NCBI GenBank assembly: GCA_902797065.1
Contig: CADBRK010000067.1
Span: forward strand, 1 to 6,923
Source: an uncultured Ruminococcus sp.
GTDB lineage: Bacteria; Bacillota; Clostridia; Oscillospirales; Acutalibacteraceae
Length of the DNA: 6,923 nucleotides
Direction of reading: 5' to 3'
Both the position numbers and the translations under genes were made by a program. Positions 1-4,568 of this stretch are shown here, one piece after another; position 1 is the stretch's first letter, and every line of letters begins with the position of its first letter. The notes beneath the pieces were generated by a model. The model saw only the letters and a list, made by a program, of their open reading frames with translations, did no database searches and had not been told where the DNA came from.

Positions 1-138
1 GCCGATATGGGCGATTTTGCGAAGTTCAACGAGGTTTACGGCAGATACTTTACATCAAAGCCTGCTCGTTCATGCGTAGCTGTTAAATCCCTCCCCAAGA
101 ATGTTCTTGTTGAGGTTGAAGCAATAGCGGAAGTTTAA
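1..138 (+). CDS. ridA: RidA family enamine/imine deaminase, C-terminal part (5' end outside window)
   Basis: Frame 1 is open from the window edge to TAA at 136-138 and gives 45 residues. They match the C-terminal third of the RidA/YjgF/UK114 family: an MGDFAKFNEVYGRYF helix, then PARSCVAV, and the closing strand LVEVEAIAEV. Family knowledge: RidA proteins are small cytosolic trimers of about 125 residues that hydrolyse reactive enamines/imines such as 2-aminoacrylate and 2-iminobutyrate released by PLP enzymes like threonine dehydratase. The Arg of the PARS motif (residue 23 of this fragment) corresponds to the substrate carboxylate-binding Arg, so the fragment looks functional. It lies 123 bp upstream of ilvB. 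That fits a protective role in branched-chain amino acid synthesis, because 2-iminobutyrate is the precursor of 2-ketobutyrate, a substrate of acetolactate synthase. The start and about two thirds of the gene are missing, so subfamily assignment is limited. Confidence 0.9.
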   Translation, partial: ADMGDFAKFNEVYGRYFTSKPARSCVAVKSLPKNVLVEVEAIAEV

Positions 139-143
139 CAGGA

Positions 144-208
144 GATCCGTAATTCGGAATTGAGTCTGTAAAACAGGCAGCTCACAGAGTACCCGAAAAT
201 TACGGATC
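144..208 (+). repeat. Long inverted repeat / stem-loop between ridA and ilvB
   Basis: The arm GATCCGTAATTCGG (144-157) pairs with 193-208. This gives 14 base pairs interrupted only by a two-base bulge (A196-A197). The enclosed sequence can form further short pairs: TGAG 161-164 with CTCA 181-184, and CTGT 166-169 with ACAG 173-176. No T-tract follows base 208, so it does not look like an ordinary intrinsic terminator for ridA. It may be an mRNA structure in the ridA-ilvB transcript or one arm of a small repetitive element. Part of the left arm (150-161) can pair instead with 229-240. Confidence 0.7.
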
Positions 209-215
209 GACAATA

Positions 216-240
216 ATTACGCATTACAAATTACGAATTA
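216..240 (+). repeat. Heptanucleotide tandem repeat, about 3.6 copies (ATTACNN)
   Basis: Units are ATTACGC (216-222), ATTACAA (223-229), ATTACGA (230-236) and a partial ATTA (237-240). The end of the array, 229-240, is the reverse complement of 150-161 at 11 of 12 positions, so the same family of sequence appears inverted at the left side of the spacer. The array stops 5 bases before the ilvB ribosome binding site. Its function is not known; it could be the end of a small repetitive element. Confidence 0.65.
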
Positions 241-244
241 GAAT

Positions 245-250
245 AAAGGA
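245..250 (+). promoter_or_regulatory. Ribosome binding site of ilvB (decides the start)
   Basis: AAAGGA lies 11 bases before ATG 262 but only 2 bases before the in-frame GTG 253. This favours the ATG as the true start. The spacing to 262 is slightly long, so translation may be moderate. Confidence 0.6.
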
Positions 251-261
251 TCGTGAATACT

Positions 262-1920
262 ATGAAACTCAATGGTTCCGAGATATTGGTACAGGTACTC
301 CTTGAGAACGAAGTAAATACCATCTTCGGTTATCCGGGCGGCGCGGTACTCAATATCTATGACGCATTATATAAAAATCAGGATAAGATCACACACATAA
401 TCACTGCGCATGAGCAGGGCGCTTCTCATGCTGCGGACGGATATTCCCGCGCAACGGGCAAAACGGGAGTAGTTCTCGCTACGAGCGGCCCGGGCGCAAC
501 TAACCTTGTTACGGGTATCGCAACGGCATATATGGACAGCGTACCTATGGTTGCTATTACCGGTAATGTTGGTACTTCCCTCATCGGACGCGACAGCTTC
601 CAGGAGGTTTATATCACGGGTATAACCATGCCGATAACAAAGCACAACTTTGTTGTAAGAGATATTAAGGATCTTGCCGATATTCTCCGCAAGGCTTTCA
701 AGATCGCAATCAGCGGCAGACCCGGCCCCGTACTTGTAGATATTCCCAAGGATATTACGGCGGCTGTTACGGAGTATGAACCGCAGCCCAAGCAGACAGC
801 AGTTAAGTATAACTTCGACGCAGTGAAAAACCTTGAAGAAGTTGCCGACGTCATCAACAACGCAAAGAAACCCGTTATCTTCTTCGGCGGCGGCGTTAAG
901 AATTCGGGCGCAGGCGAGCTTATCAGTAAGATAGTTAAAAAGGCGAATATCCCTGCAACTCATACAATGATGGCTGCGGGTGTTCTGAGATATGATATGC
1001 CCGAAAATCTCGGACTTCTCGGAATGCACGGTTCGGCTGTTGCCAATATGACCGTAAACGACGCAGATGTTGTTCTCACAGTGGCAAGCCGTTTCTCCGA
1101 CAGAGTTGCGCTTGCTCCCGATAAGTTTGCAAAGAGAGCAACAATGATACATATAGATATAGACCTCAGCGAGATCGACAAGAACGTAAAGTCCGACTAT
1201 CACCTCATCGGCGACGCAGAGGATATTCTCTCAAAGCTGGAGGTTCTTATCAAAGAGAACAGACATGACGAGTGGTTCGAGAAGATCAACTCTTTCAGAC
1301 GTGATATTCCGTATTCCACAGGCGACGGAAAGCTCCACCCGAAGCAGGTAATGGATATTATCAGCGAGCTTGCGGGCGAAGACGGCTTGTATGTTACAGA
1401 CGTTGGACAGCACCAGATGTGGGCTGCTCAGTATCTGCACCATGTAAAGGCGGAGAACTTCCTCACAAGCGGCGGTCTCGGCACAATGGGCTACGGCTAC
1501 GGCGCTGCTATCGGCGCTCAGATCGGTACGGGCAGAAGTCATGTATTCCATATTACGGGCGACGGTTCGTTCCATATGAATATGAACGAGGCATGCACGG
1601 CTGTTTCTTATAATCTCCCCGTTATTTCGATCTGTCTTAATAACAGGGCTTTGGGTATGGTTAGACAGTGGCAGACGGTATTCTACGGCAAGAGATATGC
1701 GTCCAGCGAACCCGACAGAGTAACGGATTATGTAAAGGTTGCAGAAGGCTTCGGCGCAAAGGGCTATACATGTTCCACTCCCGAGGAGTTCAGAGCAGCT
1801 TTGGCAGACGCTATGAAGAGCGGCGGCCCTGCGTGGATCGAGTGCAAGATCGACAGAGAAGAAAAGGTTCTTCCGATGATCCCGGGCGGCGGCACGGTTG
1901 ACGATATTATGTATGAATAA
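262..1920 (+). CDS. ilvB: Acetolactate synthase (AHAS), large catalytic subunit
   Basis: A 552-residue ThDP-dependent enzyme that condenses pyruvate with pyruvate or 2-ketobutyrate, the first common step of valine/leucine and isoleucine synthesis. It acts in the cytosol as a complex with IlvN. Visible features are the N-terminal PYR domain with IFGYPGG and the catalytic Glu51 in AHEQGASHAADGYSRATG; the GRDSFQE and PITKHNF segments at the FAD/substrate region; the central domain; and the C-terminal PP domain with the ThDP/Mg motif GDG (433-435) ending at Asn460-Asn461, followed by LGMVRQWQ. Length is typical for the family, and no frameshift or missing key residue is seen. An in-frame GTG at 253 would add three residues but sits too close to AAAGGA, so ATG 262 is preferred. 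ilvN begins 14 bases after the stop, which indicates co-transcription and probable translational coupling. The LGMVRQWQ signature and the partner ilvN argue for anabolic AHAS rather than catabolic AlsS. Confidence 0.96.
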   Translation: MKLNGSEILVQVLLENEVNTIFGYPGGAVLNIYDALYKNQDKITHIITAHEQGASHAADGYSRATGKTGVVLATSGPGATNLVTGIATAYMDSVPMVAITGNVGTSLIGRDSFQEVYITGITMPITKHNFVVRDIKDLADILRKAFKIAISGRPGPVLVDIPKDITAAVTEYEPQPKQTAVKYNFDAVKNLEEVADVINNAKKPVIFFGGGVKNSGAGELISKIVKKANIPATHTMMAAGVLRYDMPENLGLLGMHGSAVANMTVNDADVVLTVASRFSDRVALAPDKFAKRATMIHIDIDLSEIDKNVKSDYHLIGDAEDILSKLEVLIKENRHDEWFEKINSFRRDIPYSTGDGKLHPKQVMDIISELAGEDGLYVTDVGQHQMWAAQYLHHVKAENFLTSGGLGTMGYGYGAAIGAQIGTGRSHVFHITGDGSFHMNMNEACTAVSYNLPVISICLNNRALGMVRQWQTVFYGKRYASSEPDRVTDYVKVAEGFGAKGYTCSTPEEFRAALADAMKSGGPAWIECKIDREEKVLPMIPGGGTVDDIMYE

Positions 1921-1934
1921 GGGGGCAGGATGTT

Positions 1935-2435
1935 ATGAATATGAAAAAGACATATCTGAGTTTTCTTGTTGATAACCATCACGGTGTCCTGACAAGACTT
2001 TCGTCACTGTTCGATCAGAGAGGCTTTAATATAGACAGCCTTACCGTATCGACTACAAACGACGAATCTCTTTCGAGAATCACGATAGCGACCACAGGCG
2101 ACGAAGGCGAGATCAGGCAGATCGTCAACCAGACGAGAAAGCTCGAGGAGTACGAGGGCGTTTTTGAGATCAATCCCTACGACAGCCTTATCAGAGAGCT
2201 GCTGCTCGTAAAGGTTGCAAGCGATAAAGAAAACAGAAGCAGCCTGCTTGAGCTTGCTACTATCTATAAAGCAAAGATCATTGATATTTCCGAGGGAAGT
2301 ATCGTATTTGAAGTAACAGGCAAGCCTGCGAAGATAGACTCTTACATCAATCACCTCAAGGATTACTGTATTCTCGAGATGTGCCGCACGGGCGCTACGG
2401 CTCTCCAGCGCGGCGAAGTAAGAATGGAGAAATAA
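1935..2435 (+). CDS. ilvN: Acetolactate synthase, small regulatory subunit
   Basis: A 166-residue regulatory partner of IlvB. The N-terminal ACT domain (about residues 5-78) reads YLSFLVDNHHGVLTRLSSLFDQRGFNIDSLTV when taken in pieces and matches the IlvH/IlvN family closely. The second half (about 83-160) is the small-subunit C-terminal domain, with ELLLVKV, IIDISEGSIVFEVTG and a C-terminal GATALQRGE segment. Gly17 and Asn32 align with E. coli IlvH Gly14 and Asn29, positions linked to valine feedback binding, so valine sensitivity is plausible. The start is ambiguous. ATG 1935 lies 4 bases after AGGA (1927-1930) and 9 after a G5 run; ATG 1941 (two codons later, MKKTYLS) lies 10 bases after AGGA. 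The choice does not change the domain. It sits directly behind ilvB, as expected for the two-subunit enzyme. The paralogue names ilvN and ilvH are used interchangeably for this family. Confidence 0.95.
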   Translation: MNMKKTYLSFLVDNHHGVLTRLSSLFDQRGFNIDSLTVSTTNDESLSRITIATTGDEGEIRQIVNQTRKLEEYEGVFEINPYDSLIRELLLVKVASDKENRSSLLELATIYKAKIIDISEGSIVFEVTGKPAKIDSYINHLKDYCILEMCRTGATALQRGEVRMEK

Positions 2436-2441
2436 TTATTT

Positions 2442-2546
2442 AGCGCGGAGTGCGGAGTTTTGCGGTCATGCTTCATTGAGTAATGTCATTATTGCAAAGA
2501 TGACGTTGTATTATCAGAGGTATTAAGCTGTTCCTCATTCCGCGTT
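2442..2546 (+). repeat. Inverted-repeat element in the ilvN-ilvD spacer (16-position stem, 73-base interior)
   Basis: AGCGCGGAGTGCGGAG (2442-2457) faces TTCCTCATTCCGCGTT (2531-2546). As RNA, 15 of 16 positions pair, three of them as G-U wobbles, with one C-U mismatch (2453/2535). The left arm contains two tandem copies of the heptamer GCGGAGT (2445-2458). Inside, AATGTCAT (2482-2489) pairs with ATGACGTT (2500-2507; one G-U), forming a hairpin with a 10-base loop. This is more order than expected in a simple operon spacer. A T6 run at 2552-2557 lies 5 bases beyond the stem, but the interior is too large for a normal terminator. It may be a small mobile repeat or a structured RNA upstream of ilvD. 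Confidence 0.65.
2482..2507 (+). repeat. Inner hairpin within the ilvN-ilvD spacer element
   Basis: Eight base pairs between 2482-2489 and 2500-2507, including one G-U, can be extended by U-G pairs on both ends (2481/2508 and 2490/2499), leaving the loop ATTGCAAA (2491-2498). It is centred inside the larger inverted repeat 2442-2546. Confidence 0.5.
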
Positions 2547-2562
2547 CCCGATTTTTTGATAT

Positions 2563-2566
2563 GGAG
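2563..2566 (+). promoter_or_regulatory. Ribosome binding site of ilvD (decides the start)
   Basis: GGAG is 8 bases before ATG 2575, an ideal distance. The in-frame GTG at 2566 overlaps this site and cannot use it, which rules it out as the main start. Confidence 0.65.
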
Positions 2567-2574
2567 TGATAAAA

Positions 2575-4248
2575 ATGAGAAGTGATAACGTAACCAAGGG
2601 CGTAGAACGTGCTCCGAACAGAAGTCTTTTCTACGCTATGGGATATACAAAAGAAGAGCTGGAGCGTCCGCTTATCGGCGTTGTTTCCGCTCACAGTGAG
2701 ATCGTGCCGGGTCACATGCACCTCGACAAGATCGCAGAAGCCGTAAAAGCAGGCGTAAGACTTGCCGGCGGTACACCTGTTATGATTCCTGCTATCGGCG
2801 TATGCGACGGTATAGCTATGGGTCATATCGGAATGAAGTATTCGCTTGCGTCACGTGAGCTTATTGCCGATTCGGTTGAAACGATGACTATTGCACATCA
2901 GCTTGACGGACTTGTTCTTATCCCGAACTGCGATAAGATCGTACCCGGTATGGTCATGGCAGCAGTAAGAATGAATATCCCTGCCGTAGTATGCAGCGGC
3001 GGTCCGATGCTTGCAGGTACATTTGACGGACAGGAAGTATCTCTGTCGAAGATGTTCGAGGCGGTAGGTTCTTATAAAGCAGGACTCATCACGGAGTGCC
3101 AGCTTACTGAGTGCGAGCACGGCGTATGTCCGAGCTGCGGTTCGTGCGCAGGTATGTACACCGCAAACAGCATGAACTGTCTGTGCGAATCTCTGGGAAT
3201 CGCGCTCCCCGGAAACGGAACTATCCCCGCAGTAGTATCGGGCAGAATCGCGCTTGCAAAGCATGCGGGTATGGCTATTATGAACCTTGTTGAAAAGGAC
3301 ATAAAGGCAAGAGACATCATCAACGAGAAATCCATCCGTAATGCGCTTGCTTGTGATATGGCTCTCGGCTGCTCCTCTAACAGCGTGCTTCATCTTCTTG
3401 CTATCGCAAACGAGGCAGGCGTAGACCTCAACCTCAATCTGTTCAACGAGATGAGCGAGAAGGTGCCGAACCTCTGTCACCTTGCTCCCGCAGGTCCTAC
3501 TCATATGCAGGATCTCAACAACGCAGGCGGCGTTCCCGCAGTACAGGCGGAGCTTGCAAAGAGAGGTCTTATCGATCTCAGCCTTATCACCGCAACGGGC
3601 AAGACTGTAGGCGAGAATATCGAGGGCGCATATATCAAGGATACAAAGGCTATCAGACCGATCGACAATCCGTACAGCGAGACTGGCGGTATTCAGATCC
3701 TCTGGGGCAATATCGCAAAGGACGGCTGCGTAGTAAAGAGAAGCGCAGTTGCTCCCGAAATGCTCTGCCATAAAGGTCCGGCAAGAGTGTTCAACTCCGA
3801 GGATGAGGCTATCGAGGCTATCTATAATTCAAAGATCGTTGACGGCGACGTTGTTGTAATCCGTTACGAAGGTCCGAAGGGCGGCCCGGGCATGAGAGAA
3901 ATGCTCAACCCGACAAGCGCGCTCGCAGGAATGAAGCTTGACAAAACAGTTGCGCTTATCACCGACGGACGTTTCTCGGGCGCAAGCAGAGGCGCATCTA
4001 TCGGTCATGTTTGCCCCGAAGCCGCAGACGGCGGCGTTATCGGCCTTGTTGAAGAGGGCGACATCATCAGCATAGATATTCCGAATGCGGCTATCACGCT
4101 TGAGGTATCGGACGAAGAGCTTGCCAAGAGACGTGAGAACTATGTTGCGCCGAAGCCGAATATAACAAATGGCTGGCTCGGCAGATATTCAAAGCTCGTA
4201 AGCACATCGTCTAAGGGCGCTGTAATGAAGTCTTACGACGAGATCTGA
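2575..4248 (+). CDS. ilvD: Dihydroxy-acid dehydratase
   Basis: A 557-residue iron-sulfur enzyme that dehydrates 2,3-dihydroxy-isovalerate and 2,3-dihydroxy-3-methylvalerate to the 2-keto acids that lead to valine/leucine and isoleucine. It is cytosolic and acts two steps after IlvB/IlvN. It begins MRSDNVTKGVERAPNRSL, the usual start in clostridia. IlvD/Edd signature 1 is CDKIVPGMVMA from Cys119; the cluster region has Cys185, Cys188 and Cys191 in CPSCGSCAGMYTANSMNC; signature 2 is ALITDGRFSGAS (460-471) with the presumed catalytic base Ser468. At the position where [2Fe-2S] enzymes such as the mycobacterial one have a cluster Cys (PCN), this protein has PGH (Gly46), as in E. coli. That suggests the oxygen-sensitive [4Fe-4S] type, fitting an anaerobe (inference). 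ATG 2575 is chosen over GTG 2566 on ribosome binding site spacing. It is 139 bases downstream of ilvN, probably in the same transcript, and is closed by a terminator. Confidence 0.96.
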   Translation: MRSDNVTKGVERAPNRSLFYAMGYTKEELERPLIGVVSAHSEIVPGHMHLDKIAEAVKAGVRLAGGTPVMIPAIGVCDGIAMGHIGMKYSLASRELIADSVETMTIAHQLDGLVLIPNCDKIVPGMVMAAVRMNIPAVVCSGGPMLAGTFDGQEVSLSKMFEAVGSYKAGLITECQLTECEHGVCPSCGSCAGMYTANSMNCLCESLGIALPGNGTIPAVVSGRIALAKHAGMAIMNLVEKDIKARDIINEKSIRNALACDMALGCSSNSVLHLLAIANEAGVDLNLNLFNEMSEKVPNLCHLAPAGPTHMQDLNNAGGVPAVQAELAKRGLIDLSLITATGKTVGENIEGAYIKDTKAIRPIDNPYSETGGIQILWGNIAKDGCVVKRSAVAPEMLCHKGPARVFNSEDEAIEAIYNSKIVDGDVVVIRYEGPKGGPGMREMLNPTSALAGMKLDKTVALITDGRFSGASRGASIGHVCPEAADGGVIGLVEEGDIISIDIPNAAITLEVSDEELAKRRENYVAPKPNITNGWLGRYSKLVSTSSKGAVMKSYDEI

Positions 4249-4265
4249 TCTTAATAGAAATATTC

Positions 4266-4294
4266 GGGGAGGGAGTTTTCTCTCCCCTTTTTTT
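4266..4294 (+). terminator. Rho-independent terminator after ilvD
   Basis: The stem GGGGAG (4266-4271) pairs with CTCCCC (4282-4287). It is extended by AG/CT (4274-4275 with 4280-4281) around a GG bulge and a TTTT loop, and is followed at once by seven Ts (4288-4294). It starts 17 bases after the ilvD stop and separates the ilv block from the starch genes. Confidence 0.92.
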
Positions 4295-4410
4295 GATGTT
4301 GATTAGAAAAAAATATGTAAGCAATACACAAAAAATCACATAGCTGTCAAAAAACCAACTTGAAAAACACATACAAATATATTAATATATGGTTGTAAAT
4401 TTTCGGCGTT

Positions 4411-4438
4411 TTGTGATAATAAATGTGCTTGTCATAAT
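4411..4438 (+). repeat. Direct repeat TTGTGATAAT / TTGTCATAAT overlapping the promoter
   Basis: The two decamers, 4411-4420 and 4429-4438, differ at one base and start 18 bases apart, close to two DNA helical turns. The second copy contains the -35 box TTGTCA. TGTGC/GCACA (4424-4428 and 4439-4443) also flanks the second copy as an inverted pair. This could be a regulator-binding site, but no known operator consensus was recognised. Confidence 0.4.
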
Positions 4439-4456
4439 GCACAAAGATATTATAAA
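4429..4456 (+). promoter_or_regulatory. Candidate sigma-A promoter for the starch-binding protein gene
   Basis: The -35 TTGTCA (4429-4434, 5 of 6 to consensus) and the -10 TATAAA (4451-4456, 5 of 6) are separated by 16 bases, which is the best pair seen in the gap. Transcription would start near 4463. A perfect TATAAT at 4519-4524 exists downstream but lacks a convincing -35. Confidence 0.5.
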
Positions 4457-4568
4457 AAGTTTGGAGGGGAAATCGGAATATATTTCTAAAAAAGAATTAT
4501 TCAAAAGCTTTGTTTTAATATAATTTAAGAGAGAATATGCAACTATGCATTAAAGGAGGAAATGCTTA

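Larger units (their letters stand above)
4295..4568 (+). other. AT-rich gene-free region upstream of the starch-binding protein gene
   Basis: No credible coding frame is seen on either strand. The region holds a candidate main promoter (4429-4456), a near-identical pair of decamers (4411-4438), a weaker upstream promoter candidate (TTGAAA 4360-4365, 17 bases, TAATAT 4383-4388) and a short hairpin (ATGCA 4537-4541 with TGCAT 4546-4550) just before the ribosome binding site AAAGGAGGA (4552-4560). With the 4429-4456 promoter, the 5' untranslated leader would be roughly 105 bases. Confidence 0.7.

Noticed and set aside
239..244. TAGAAT as a -10 box for ilvB
   Set aside because: There is no adequate -35 at the right distance, and transcription would begin at or after the ribosome binding site.
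253..255. GTG start for ilvB
   Set aside because: It is only 2 bases after AAAGGA; ATG 262 has workable spacing and gives the usual MKLNGSE N-terminus.
139..261. T-box or leader-peptide attenuator for ilvB
   Set aside because: No T-box core motif, no short Leu/Val/Ile-rich leader frame and no terminator with T-tract was seen. Only the inverted repeats are reported.
367..1203. Long antisense open frame opposite ilvB
   Set aside because: The + strand encodes a full, conserved acetolactate synthase. The antisense product has no recognisable domain and is a codon-bias shadow.
2566..2568. GTG start for ilvD
   Set aside because: It overlaps the GGAG site itself; ATG 2575 is correctly spaced and gives the family-typical MRSDNVTKG start.
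2851..3771. Long antisense open frame opposite ilvD
   Set aside because: It lies entirely within conserved ilvD, with no ribosome binding site or family resemblance; a shadow of + strand codon use.
4519..4524. Perfect TATAAT as the main promoter of the dockerin gene
   Set aside because: The best -35 candidate (TTATTC 4497-4502) matches consensus at only two positions in this very AT-rich stretch. The 4429-4456 pair is better.
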